Shown here piece after piece: positions 6,295-12,619 of a stretch of DNA of 21,632 bases. Position 1 is the first letter of the stretch. Every line of letters begins with the position of its first letter. The stretch covers positions 1 to 21,632 of the forward strand of contig NZ_CABUIW010000037.1 in the NCBI RefSeq assembly GCF_902491705.1, given 5' to 3'. Below the pieces are notes generated by a model. That model ran no database searches, had not been told where the DNA came from, and worked only from the letters and a program-made list of their open reading frames with translations. The stretch is from an uncultured Lactobacillus sp. Lineage in GTDB: Bacteria; Bacillota; Bacilli; Lactobacillales; Lactobacillaceae. Both the position numbers and the translations under genes were made by a program.

Positions 6295-6468
6295 ATGATA
6301 GAAAAAATAAATGAGAATGAGTTATTAAAAGTAGTTGGTGGAAAGAAAGGCCGTAATTGGTCAAAATGTGTAGCAGGAACGTTAGGTGGCGGCTTGCTGG
6401 GAGCTACTACTGGACTTCAATCAGCAATTGTTGGTGGAATAATGGGAGCTGCTACATCTTGTTTTTAA
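6295..6468 (+). CDS. Two-peptide bacteriocin, second peptide precursor
   Basis: From ATG 6295 the precursor has 57 residues: leader MIEKINENELLKVVGG and a 41-residue product. The product starts with basic KKGRNW and is Gly/Ala-rich with repeated GxxxG spacing (GTLGGGLLGATTG). Cysteines at mature 9 and 40 mirror the partner peptide. GTAGGTG, 13 bases after the previous stop, serves as the ribosome binding site; a GTG at 6286 lies inside that site and is unlikely as a start. The pair probably acts together as a pore-forming class IIb bacteriocin. Confidence 0.85.
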   Translation: MIEKINENELLKVVGGKKGRNWSKCVAGTLGGGLLGATTGLQSAIVGGIMGAATSCF

Positions 6469-6508
6469 TTTGATGAATAATTGTTTTTCATAATGCGAGA
6501 AAGTAAAA

Positions 6509-6694
6509 TTGAAACCAAATAAAAGAATACAGCTTCTAAACGTAATTGGAATGGTAATAATGCTATCTATTCTAGTACTATCAGGTATAGGGCAAGGAAC
6601 CTGGAATTGGTGTAGAATAACATTATTTGCAATTGGATTAGTTGGGTTGATTCTAATTGTCACAAATAAAATAAGACAAATTATGAAGAAATAA
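6509..6694 (+). CDS. Small two-TM membrane protein, likely immunity factor
   Basis: A 61-residue protein from a TTG start, with GAGAAAG a few bases upstream. There is no in-frame ATG before the first membrane segment. It has two hydrophobic segments (about 8-26 and 33-51) with Lys/Arg at both ends. It follows the bacteriocin genes by 40 bp with no terminator, which is the usual place and size of a class IIb immunity protein. No family recognised. Confidence 0.6.
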   Translation: MKPNKRIQLLNVIGMVIMLSILVLSGIGQGTWNWCRITLFAIGLVGLILIVTNKIRQIMKK

Positions 6695-6732
6695 CTGATA
6701 TTGAATTAATGATCGTAATTGGCAAAGAAAAT

Positions 6733-6885
6733 ATGAGTAAAAAAGCGAGAATGAGTCTGCTAGTTTTCATAGTGGTAGTTCCTATTATTTACCAATTGAT
6801 GAGTAGAACGGTACCATTATGGACGATACCAATTTATTTAATTTTAGCTTTTATTTTTTGGAGGGTAATTAACTACAAAAAGTAA
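6733..6885 (+). CDS. Very small membrane protein after the bacteriocin genes
   Basis: Fifty codons from ATG 6733 encode two short hydrophobic segments (about 8-22 and 29-46) flanked by SKKAR and NYKK. GGCAAAG is a weak ribosome binding site. It is probably cotranscribed with the bacteriocin genes and may be a second immunity or accessory protein, or the end of a decayed larger one. The composition is that of a real membrane peptide, but no family is recognised. Confidence 0.45.
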   Translation: MSKKARMSLLVFIVVVPIIYQLMSRTVPLWTIPIYLILAFIFWRVINYKK

Positions 6886-6946
6886 GTATATTATTTTGAT
6901 TAATATCTTAATTTAATGAAAAATACCGAATTAGACATAAATGATG

Positions 6947-6990
6947 AAAAGCTACTAATTTAATGTTTGAAACTAGATTAGTAGTTTTTT
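6947..6990 (+). terminator. Terminator after the bacteriocin/immunity unit
   Basis: AAAAGCTACTAAT (6947-6959) pairs with ATTAGTAGTTTTTT (6977-6990) with one G-T pair, a 17-base loop and a T run. Just before it (6919-6934) lies AAAATACCGAATTAG, half of the terminator module seen at 8047. Confidence 0.75.
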
Positions 6991-7006
6991 GATACTAGAA
7001 CTGATT

Positions 7007-7036
7007 AAATCAGTCCTAATTCTTGCAGAATCAGTC
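7007..7036 (+). promoter_or_regulatory. Response-regulator direct repeat
   Basis: AAATCAGTC (7007-7015) and GAATCAGTC (7028-7036) are almost identical nine-base boxes exactly 21 bp apart. This is the clearest copy of the island's regulator site. It stands about 65 bp upstream of the 71-aa membrane protein gene, so that gene and probably the next two are under pheromone control. A -10-like ATGATA lies at 7063-7068, but no -35 is evident. Confidence 0.7.
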
Positions 7037-7102
7037 ACCTTTTACCAAACGAATAATTGACCATGATAAGCTGATTCATGAAAATTAATTGGGGGATTAA
7101 TT

Positions 7103-7318
7103 ATGAAAAAGCAAAAAATATTGACGCAAAAACAAATAGTGGTTCGAAGTGTCATTTCCGGAATTATATTCGCCGTGTTAGGATTCATCTTTGATTATTT
7201 TCAATACAGGATGCTTAATGCAGCCTCAATTATTATTAATATTATTGAAGGAATTACTTTTGCAATATTCATGATTGTGTTCATGAATGGATATTATACG
7301 AGAAAATCAAAAAAGTGA
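7103..7318 (+). CDS. Small two-TM membrane protein (immunity/accessory)
   Basis: A 71-residue protein with a basic N-terminus, hydrophobic segments at about 16-33 and 41-63, and a basic tail (RKSKK). It has the FDYF-type motif after the first segment, which also occurs as FDNF in the next gene; this hints at relationship. GGGGGAT precedes the ATG. It is the first gene after a 21-bp regulator repeat, which supports an immunity role timed with bacteriocin production. Family not recognised. Confidence 0.6.
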   Translation: MKKQKILTQKQIVVRSVISGIIFAVLGFIFDYFQYRMLNAASIIINIIEGITFAIFMIVFMNGYYTRKSKK

Positions 7319-7402
7319 TGAATACAAGTGAATTTTTGTCTTCCGTTTAAGCAACTGTAATATCTTATTTGGGTTTGGCGATATCTACGTAGGAGGTAAA
7401 AA

Positions 7403-7792
7403 ATGTCAGTGAAAAAATATACAGCTAGCACACTGATTGGCACGGTGCTTTTCCTATTTGTTACTTGGATGTTTGATAATTTTTCAATAGCTTTTTTTAA
7501 AGATTGGAAAACTTTCACGTTGATGATTATTATTTCATTTGCCTTTAGTCTGATTGTTTCACCTTTTGTAATGATAATGGGAAAAGAGTGGCTGGATAAA
7601 ACAAGTAAGATGAGTATGAAACGAAGAATTTATCTTACTATAGTTTTGTTTGTAGTCTTCTTTGTCTTAGATATAGTTATTGACAAATTATTACATATTG
7701 AAAATAGCTTGGCATATTATTGGGGAGAAGCAATATTAATCTTATTATTGCTCATTTTTTTAAGATACATTGAAAAACAAAGAATCAAATAG
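7403..7792 (+). CDS. Four-TM membrane protein (immunity/accessory)
   Basis: A 129-residue protein with hydrophobic segments at about 10-28, 38-58, 73-93 and 106-123, basic loops, and no enzymatic motif. The N-terminal half resembles the preceding 71-aa protein in layout (start basic, TM, FDNF, TM). AGGAGGT lies just upstream of the ATG. The three genes 7103-8041 run in one direction with short gaps and end at a shared terminator. Function is inferred from position only. Confidence 0.6.
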   Translation: MSVKKYTASTLIGTVLFLFVTWMFDNFSIAFFKDWKTFTLMIIISFAFSLIVSPFVMIMGKEWLDKTSKMSMKRRIYLTIVLFVVFFVLDIVIDKLLHIENSLAYYWGEAILILLLLIFLRYIEKQRIK

Positions 7793-7807
7793 TCGAAAGG
7801 GAAAATT

Positions 7808-8041
7808 ATGATTAAAAATATTTTGCTCTTTGTTTTGTTAGTCATTCTGATAACAATTGCGTTATGCCTGTTAGTAGCAATTAAGCAAACCATTGATGAT
7901 AGAATGGGCAATAATTATTATTTTTCTCATATATATCGCAAGAACAGAATTGAGAAGGTATATAACAGCTTTTGGCCCGCATATTGGCGGCATAGTTTGT
8001 ATAATTTGTTAGATATTTTTGCTATATTTTTTGTGCTATAG
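7808..8041 (+). CDS. Small membrane protein (immunity/accessory)
   Basis: A 77-residue protein with a long N-terminal membrane segment (5-26), a polar middle rich in Tyr/Arg/Asn, and a hydrophobic C-terminal end (66-77). Its ATG is 15 bp after the previous stop, with GAAAGGG upstream. It is the last gene before the terminator at 8047. No family recognised. Confidence 0.55.
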   Translation: MIKNILLFVLLVILITIALCLLVAIKQTIDDRMGNNYYFSHIYRKNRIEKVYNSFWPAYWRHSLYNLLDIFAIFFVL

Positions 8042-8046
8042 AGCCT

Positions 8047-8088
8047 GAAAAATACCGAGTTAGTTTAACGACTAATTTGGTGTTTTTT
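8047..8088 (+). terminator. Rho-independent terminator
   Basis: ACCGAGTTAGT (8054-8064) pairs with ACTAATTTGGT (8071-8081) with two G-T pairs, flanked by an A run and a T run. It is a relative of the terminator at 3475. Confidence 0.8.
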
Positions 8089-8194
8089 ATTATTCTAAGA
8101 AAATATTTTATTTCTGTATTGCAATTATAAATTATCGTAATACAATAATTTATATGAAGGACAAAAGAGAACATATTCTTGGAGGAATAGAGAA

Positions 8195-8734
8195 ATGAGA
8201 AAATTCATTTTAAACTTACTGACGGTTTTAGCTTGGATCTACCAAGCGATATGTGTGCTAGGAATAATTGCATTTGTTATTGTGATTGGCTTCATTCCAT
8301 TTGGACTAAAGAATCCAGACTTTCGTGCCGGCTTTGAAAGTGGCATGGGCGTAAAAGGCTTATCAGTTAACAATTACGTTGGAACATTCATAGTGATGAT
8401 AGGGCTGGAAATCATAATGGGCATTGCATCTTTTTTGATTTGCCGATATGCCAGACTAATCATTAGGAATATTAAACGTGAAGTTTATTTTGCCAGCGAT
8501 AATCTGAGCTTACTTAAAAAATTATTAATCTCAGTAGCTGGATATACTGTTATCTCAATAGTAAATTTCATCATACTTATGACTCATCGTGCATGGTTTG
8601 TTAAATATGCCAGCAATACGCTTTACCCTTCTGGTATCACCAGTGGCTTACTTTTCTTAGCAGTGTTATACATAGTTTACTTAGTATTCAAATATGGAAT
8701 GAAAGTTCAAGAAGACGCGGATTCGATTATTTAG
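8195..8734 (+). CDS. DUF2975-like membrane protein
   Basis: A 179-residue protein with four hydrophobic segments (about 8-35, 62-84, 109-130, 147-166). After the second comes ARLIIRNIKREVYFASDN, the basic loop with F-x-x-x-N typical of DUF2975 proteins, and the end reads KYGMKVQEDADSII, close to that family's usual end. DUF2975 genes are commonly paired with a small YozG-like HTH regulator, as here (14-bp gap). TTGGAGGAA gives a good ribosome binding site. The role is unknown; the membrane partner may modulate the regulator. An AT-rich inverted repeat (TGTATT/AATACA) lies upstream near 8118-8150. Confidence 0.75.
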   Translation: MRKFILNLLTVLAWIYQAICVLGIIAFVIVIGFIPFGLKNPDFRAGFESGMGVKGLSVNNYVGTFIVMIGLEIIMGIASFLICRYARLIIRNIKREVYFASDNLSLLKKLLISVAGYTVISIVNFIILMTHRAWFVKYASNTLYPSGITSGLLFLAVLYIVYLVFKYGMKVQEDADSII

Positions 8735-8748
8735 GGAGGATGTTATAG

Positions 8749-8955
8749 ATGATTGAAGTGACACTAGATTTCATGCTCTTGAAGCGGAAGATGTCTTCTA
8801 AAGAATTGGCGAAGAAGATTGGCATAACGCCAGCGAATTTGTCGATTTTGAAGACAGAGAAAGCACATGGTATTCGTTTTGATACACTGAGCAAAATCTG
8901 TGAGGTCTTAGACTGTCAGCCGGGAGACTTATTGGCTTATAAAAAAGATGAATAG
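8749..8955 (+). CDS. YozG-like Cro/C1-type HTH regulator
   Basis: A 68-residue protein, essentially one helix-turn-helix domain: SSKELAKKIGITPANLSILK (residues 16-35) is the HTH, followed by IRFDTLSKICEVLDCQPGDLL, the hallmark end of small XRE regulators of the YozG type. AGGGAGGAT precedes the ATG. It is cotranscribed with the DUF2975-like gene upstream. The target is unknown, but it may be its own operon or the neighbouring island genes. Confidence 0.85.
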   Translation: MIEVTLDFMLLKRKMSSKELAKKIGITPANLSILKTEKAHGIRFDTLSKICEVLDCQPGDLLAYKKDE

Positions 8956-8963
8956 TTAGTACC

Positions 8964-9027
8964 AAATTGGTCCAAAATATGGCCGAATTGGATTACTTTT
9001 CCTAGCATCGCAATATTAGAATATGAT
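8964..9027 (+). promoter_or_regulatory. Response-regulator direct repeat and promoter of the ABC unit
   Basis: ACCAAATTGGTCC and GCCGAATTGGATT contain nine-base boxes at 8964-8972 and 8985-8993, 21 bp apart. A TATGAT -10 follows at 9022-9027. The box word matches that of peptide gene 2, so the downstream small gene and ABC transporter appear to be in the pheromone regulon. Confidence 0.65.
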
Positions 9028-9087
9028 GAATTGAAAAGATGGAAGATTATTCCCTGGGAGATAATCGTTAAAGTGGAGGAAAGAAAA

Positions 9088-9282
9088 ATGCTGTACTTAG
9101 TTTATGTCGTGATCGGCTTGTTAATTGTCTTGGCTGTTAATTATGCCGTTACAGCATTCTTAGCTGTTCACGATTTGCTTGAAAATAGAGAAAAAGATCA
9201 GTTGAGTTTTGGGGATGCATTCAAGAAATACTTCACCAAGAATAACAATATTCCGACTAAGTTTTCGGATTTGTTTAATTAG
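9088..9282 (+). CDS. Small single-TM protein encoded before the ABC transporter
   Basis: A 64-residue protein with one hydrophobic N-terminal segment (about 2-28) and a charged C-terminal part (LENREKDQLSFGDAFKKYF). The start is set by GTGGAGGAAAG seven bases before ATG 9088. A longer frame from 9031 would begin at about the predicted transcription start of the regulated promoter and has no ribosome binding site. It is 30 bp upstream of the ABC ATPase and probably in one transcript with it. It may be a transporter accessory or an immunity peptide; no family recognised. Confidence 0.6.
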   Translation: MLYLVYVVIGLLIVLAVNYAVTAFLAVHDLLENREKDQLSFGDAFKKYFTKNNNIPTKFSDLFN

Positions 9283-9312
9283 AAATGAGTATGACTAATT
9301 GGAGGAAAAAAC

Positions 9313-10209
9313 ATGCTTGAAATACGAAACTTGAACAAAAGCTTTGGCAACAAGCAAGTACTGTTCAATATTAATTTGATAGCTAATAATGGCCGAATTT
9401 TAGGTTTAATCGGGAAGAACGGGTCAGGTAAGACAACGCTTTTTCACAGTATTTTGAAATTTGTTAGCTATCAAGGGCAGATCTTGATTGATGGCAAGCC
9501 ATTTGGTGCACAAGACTATAACCAAGTGGGGTATTTGCCTGAAGAGCGAAGTCTTATGCCGAAAGAAACCGTCCTGAACCAGGTGCAATTCTTGGCTAGT
9601 CTAAAAGGGATGCAGACTAGCGAAATCAAGAAGCAATTACCTGAATGGATGAGCAGATTAGGCGTGAGAGGCTACATAAATGACAAAATCAAGAGCCTGT
9701 CTAAGGGTAATCAGCAGAAGATTCAAATGATCGCAACTTTGATTCATCAGCCTAAGTTGATTATTTTAGATGAACCATTCAGTGGCCTGGATCCGGTGAA
9801 CGTTGATCTGATGAAGCAGGTAATTTTAGAAGAAAAGCGCCAGGGCGCAACGATTATATTCTCTGATCACAACATGAGAAATGTAGAAGAACTCTGTGAT
9901 GATGTGGTGATGATTAATGATGGTCACATCGTTTTGAACGGGCATGTTAATGAGATTCGTGCTAGCTGGGGCTTGAATCGAATCTATGTCAGAACTGACT
10001 GGAGTAAAGATGAGCTTTTGGCCTTAGATGGTGTGCAATCAGTTGAACTGCTCAATGATGGCAAATATAAATTGATCCTTGAGGATGCTAAATATGGTCA
10101 TGAAATCTTTGATAAGTTGTCGAATGGTCAATATCTGCAGACCTTTGATCAAGAACCACCAACATTGAATGAAATCTTTAAGCTGAAGGCAGGTGCAAGT
10201 CATGAATAA
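9313..10209 (+). CDS. ABC transporter ATPase (NatA/EcsA-like)
   Basis: A 298-residue protein. Walker A GKNGSGKTT (34-42), signature LSKGNQQK (129-136), Walker B LIILDEPFSGLD (149-160) and the switch His in SDH (H186) are all intact. The last 85 residues form the extra domain seen in NatA-type ATPases of drug and peptide exporters. The following permease gene overlaps its stop. Under a pheromone-regulated promoter this is likely self-protection against, or extrusion of, antimicrobial peptides; sodium or drug export are alternatives. It has no C39 peptidase, so it does not process the leader peptides. GGAGG precedes the ATG. Confidence 0.9.
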   Translation: MLEIRNLNKSFGNKQVLFNINLIANNGRILGLIGKNGSGKTTLFHSILKFVSYQGQILIDGKPFGAQDYNQVGYLPEERSLMPKETVLNQVQFLASLKGMQTSEIKKQLPEWMSRLGVRGYINDKIKSLSKGNQQKIQMIATLIHQPKLIILDEPFSGLDPVNVDLMKQVILEEKRQGATIIFSDHNMRNVEELCDDVVMINDGHIVLNGHVNEIRASWGLNRIYVRTDWSKDELLALDGVQSVELLNDGKYKLILEDAKYGHEIFDKLSNGQYLQTFDQEPPTLNEIFKLKAGASHE

Positions 10210-11425
10210 AACACTTTTAGTAGCTAAGGAAACCTACCGACGTGAGGTTAAAAGTTGGTCTTATGTCTTGATGATTTTTGCTCCATTCATTTTTGCCGCA
10301 ATCTCAATAGGAGCTGGCTATCTATCAAGTAATGGTGGCGATAACTACGACTATGTCGGCGTTGTAACGGATGTTCAACCACTTAAAAAAGAATTCAAAA
10401 ATAGCGATGATTTTGAAAACTACAGCAGTCTTGCTAAAGTTAAGAAGGACTTTAGAACTGATGACATTGATGGCTATGTGGTAATTAAGCAAGTCGATGG
10501 TCAGCTACAAGCTGTATATCACAGCACTGACAAGCTGGATGATGATGTGAAGGCTGAATTGACCAGTAAGTTGCAGGCGTTCCAGCAGCGTAACAATCTA
10601 GCAAAGGCTAAATTATCAACTAAGCAGACTCAAGCCTTAAGCGTTCAGCCAAAGTTCACGCAAAAAATCAATAAAAATGCGGAACATGAAGCTAATGATG
10701 ATGATTCACCTGAGCAATCGGCATTCTTCAGCTTAGTGTTGATCTTGTATTTGCTAGTTTTAACTTACACGCAAGTAACCGCACAAGATATCGCAACCGA
10801 GAAGGGTACTAAGGTGATGGAAATGATCTTTTCCAGTATGCCAGGTAAATCGTACTTTGATGGTAAAATTCTGGGAATTTTCGGCGAGATTATCACACAA
10901 ATTGTGATCTATCTAGCTGGTGGCACAATCTTCTATTTTACTTCGCCGCACATTGATGGATTAAAGGATGTATTTAGTAGTATTAAGCCGATGATTGATC
11001 AGACTTTAGGTCATATCGTTTCCTGGGGCTTGGTCTTTGTCATCCTAGGTTTAGTGCTCTATGTTGTTTGTTCAGCATTTTGCGGTGCACTTGCTTTTAA
11101 TCCGCAGAATGCTAATAAGGCGGTGCAACCAGTAATGTATGTGGCAATAATTGGCTTTTTTGCTGCAATGGCTTTGCAAAATTCACCAACCTCAATGGTG
11201 ACTAAGGTCTTATCATATGTGCCATTCTTATCATCATTCTTGATGCCGCTGAGAGTGATCTATGGAGACGCGAATAATATTGAAGCTGGTGTTTCTGCTT
11301 TGATTTTGTTAATCTTTGTCGCTTCCTTATTCGTTGTAATTAGGAAGATATATCCAAGTTTGATTTTACAAACAGAAGATCAAAGCATAGTGAATAATTT
11401 CAAGCGTGCTTTGAAGAGTAGATAG
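10202..11425 (+). CDS. ABC-2 type permease (NatB/YhaP-like)
   Basis: A 407-residue permease. One TM near residues 20-40, a large extracytoplasmic domain (about 45-165), then about five TM segments (170-390). This is the layout of NatB/YhaP-type ABC-2 permeases, including the EKGTKVMEMIFSS cytoplasmic loop near 198-210. The ATG at 10202 overlaps the ATPase stop by eight bases; a GTG at 10193 is possible but lies within the likely ribosome binding site. It pairs with the preceding ATPase as an exporter. It is the last gene of the island, ahead of a bidirectional terminator. Confidence 0.85.
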   Translation: MNKTLLVAKETYRREVKSWSYVLMIFAPFIFAAISIGAGYLSSNGGDNYDYVGVVTDVQPLKKEFKNSDDFENYSSLAKVKKDFRTDDIDGYVVIKQVDGQLQAVYHSTDKLDDDVKAELTSKLQAFQQRNNLAKAKLSTKQTQALSVQPKFTQKINKNAEHEANDDDSPEQSAFFSLVLILYLLVLTYTQVTAQDIATEKGTKVMEMIFSSMPGKSYFDGKILGIFGEIITQIVIYLAGGTIFYFTSPHIDGLKDVFSSIKPMIDQTLGHIVSWGLVFVILGLVLYVVCSAFCGALAFNPQNANKAVQPVMYVAIIGFFAAMALQNSPTSMVTKVLSYVPFLSSFLMPLRVIYGDANNIEAGVSALILLIFVASLFVVIRKIYPSLILQTEDQSIVNNFKRALKSR

Positions 11426-11467
11426 ATGAAAGTAACTGAAAAAGAACAATATTAGCTTTAGATACTA

Positions 11468-11507
11468 AAAAACATCGAATCAATGGCAAAGTTGATTCGA
11501 TGTTTTT
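11468..11507. terminator. Bidirectional terminator between permease and toxin genes
   Basis: AAAAACATCGAATCAA (11468-11483) pairs perfectly with 11492-11507. A and T runs flank both sides, so it can serve the + strand ABC operon and the minus-strand yoeB gene, whose stop codon touches it. Confidence 0.85.
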
Positions 11508-11778
11508 AATTTGAATAATGAAAACGTAACTGGATTATTTCTATTCTGTCATCAAAGACAGCATACACTAAACGATCTTTTTCATTGATTCTACGTGACC
11601 AATAACCGCTTAATTCATGTTGTAATGGTTCAGGATTTCCCAATCCTGTAAAAGGATTTCGGATAGTATCAGAAATTAATTTATTGATTTGCTTTAGAGT
11701 CTTTTTATCTTGCTTTTGCCAATACAAATATTCTTGCCAACTATTTCCCTTAAATTCTATATCTAGTCTTTTAGTCAT
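11506..11778 (-). CDS. yoeB: YoeB mRNA interferase toxin
   Basis: A 90-residue Txe/YoeB-family toxin, a ribosome-dependent mRNA endonuclease. NPEPLQHELSGYWSRRI and RLVYAV are near-diagnostic. The residues matching E. coli YoeB E46, R65, H83 and Y84 are E50, R69, H87 and Y88, so the active site is intact. Its start overlaps the antitoxin stop by eight bases, giving translational coupling. It reads opposite to its neighbours and is bounded by a terminator, so it is a self-contained module between the bacteriocin island and the fructose operon. Confidence 0.95.
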   Translation of the reverse strand: MTKRLDIEFKGNSWQEYLYWQKQDKKTLKQINKLISDTIRNPFTGLGNPEPLQHELSGYWSRRINEKDRLVYAVFDDRIEIIQLRFHYSN

Positions 11779-12049
11779 TTTCTTGGTTCAATCGATCCCA
11801 TTCTTCGGGTGTTAATTTCTTTTCACTATGTTTATCTGAAATTCCTTTTTGTAAGGCACGGCGATTGGCTTCAGTAGATAATAAGTAGTTAGTTTCTTGC
11901 CAAGAATTATATTCTTTCTCAGAAAGTAATACGACATTCTTATTCTCAGGTCTTGTAATAAATATGACATCATTATAATCTGAAACGTCGTCAGCAATTT
12001 TTTTGAAATTTTTGCGTAAATCTCTGGTTGTAGTTGCTCTAATTGTCAT
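11771..12049 (-). CDS. yefM: YefM antitoxin
   Basis: A 92-residue Phd/YefM-family antitoxin. The N-terminal DNA-binding part begins MTIRATTTRDLRKNFKKIAD and is followed by DVIFITRPENKNVVLLSEKEYNS-type residues typical of YefM. The C-terminal region (60-92) is charged and would wrap the toxin. The start at 12049 has AAAGGAAAT upstream; an upstream in-frame ATG at 12115 lies within the operator and is rejected. It represses its own operon through the TGTACA sites just upstream. Confidence 0.95.
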   Translation of the reverse strand: MTIRATTTRDLRKNFKKIADDVSDYNDVIFITRPENKNVVLLSEKEYNSWQETNYLLSTEANRRALQKGISDKHSEKKLTPEEWDRLNQEND

Positions 12050-12074
12050 TTCTAATTTCCTTTCTTTATATTTC

Positions 12075-12112
12075 TGTATAATCATCATATCACGTGTACA
12101 CAAAATTGTACA
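12075..12112 (-). promoter_or_regulatory. yefM-yoeB promoter and operator
   Basis: On the minus strand TTGTGT (-35, complement of 12098-12103) and TATACA (-10, complement of 12075-12080) are 17 bp apart. Two TGTACA cores lie at 12095-12100 and 12107-12112, centres 12 bp apart. Paired TGTACA cores with 12-bp centre spacing are the published signature of YefM operators in E. coli. Confidence 0.85.
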
Positions 12113-12322
12113 CATAATAGAAATGATTTCTTAGTTAGAACATCAAAAGAAATTATTGGTTAAAAGAGCAAGTACATTTACTATCAAGATGGCGAAACTG
12201 ACTTCAAGTGCCAAAAAGACGAATATGTTAGCAAATAATAGATAAGTTAGGATATGAGCAAAGGTCGTGCAGGGATACACGCTTACTACATTACATTATG
12301 ATATAGTGAAAAGGAGTGTGCT

Positions 12323-12394
12323 ATGTTTGTAGGCAGACATCAAGAGTTGGCTAAGAAAATTAATTGTCAGTTGTTTACGTTTGAAGAAATGTAA
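12323..12394 (+). pseudogene. N-terminal relic, possibly of an archaeal-type AAA ATPase gene
   Basis: After a good AAGGAG site, ATG 12323 starts MFVGRHQELAKKI and then stops after 23 codons. MF-[IV]-GR-x-x-EL is the typical start of the 'archaeal-type' AAA ATPases common in lactobacilli, where it is followed by about 450 more residues that are absent here. This looks like a start with its ribosome binding site left after an internal deletion. A functional short peptide cannot be excluded. Confidence 0.45.
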
Positions 12395-12443
12395 AACAGT
12401 ACTTTTTTGGAGCAAAATCAGTCTTCCTTAGTCATCTTTGCGG

Positions 12444-12476
12444 ATTCTTAGTCAAAACCAAAAAATGACTAAGAAT
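12444..12476. repeat. Inverted repeat around TTAGTCA
   Basis: ATTCTTAGTCA (12444-12454) is perfectly complementary to TGACTAAGAAT (12466-12476). A third CTTAGTCAT lies at 12428-12436. There is no T run after it, so it is not a simple terminator. Confidence 0.6.
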
Positions 12477-12493
12477 AATTCAAAACGACGAAG

Positions 12494-12531
12494 AAAAGAT
12501 GGCGTATTAATCAAAATACGTCATCTTTTTT
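12494..12531 (+). terminator. Terminator upstream of the fru operon
   Basis: AAAAGATGGCGTATT (12494-12508) pairs with AATACGTCATCTTTT (12515-12529) with one G-T pair, followed by Ts. It probably ended the lost gene upstream. Confidence 0.8.
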
Positions 12532-12545
12532 GAATATAAATGAAT

Positions 12546-12561
12546 ATTATTGAACGATAAT
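12546..12561. promoter_or_regulatory. Candidate operator of the fru operon
   Basis: ATTATTGAACGATAAT is a near-perfect 16-bp palindrome about 60 bp upstream of fruR in the region where the promoter must lie. FruR (DeoR family) commonly represses its own operon, so this is a reasonable binding site. It does not match the catabolite (cre) consensus well. The assignment is by position and symmetry only. Confidence 0.35.
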
Positions 12562-12619
12562 AAATAAAAATGATTGATTTTGGAGGGGAAAGCGAATACA
12601 ATAATTAGCGAGGTGAGAA

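Larger units (their letters stand above)
12116..12619. other. Intergenic region with gene relics and hairpins
   Basis: About 500 bp with no intact gene. It holds a stop-bounded 24-codon fragment (12164-12238, reading YIYYQDGETDFKCQKDEYVSK at most), which looks like the C-terminus of a lost protein. It also holds a promoter-like segment with TACTACATTAC (12284-12294), an N-terminal gene relic (12323-12394), an inverted repeat (12444-12476), a terminator (12494-12531) and the fru promoter region. It reads as decayed sequence between functional modules. Confidence 0.6.

Noticed and set aside
9031..9087. 57-base N-terminal extension of the small protein before the ABC transporter
   Set aside because: No ribosome binding site at 9031, it begins at about the predicted transcription start, and GGAGG fits ATG 9088.
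12323..12394. Functional 23-residue peptide
   Set aside because: The start fits a truncated ATPase better; no leader or hydrophobic segment. Kept as a relic.
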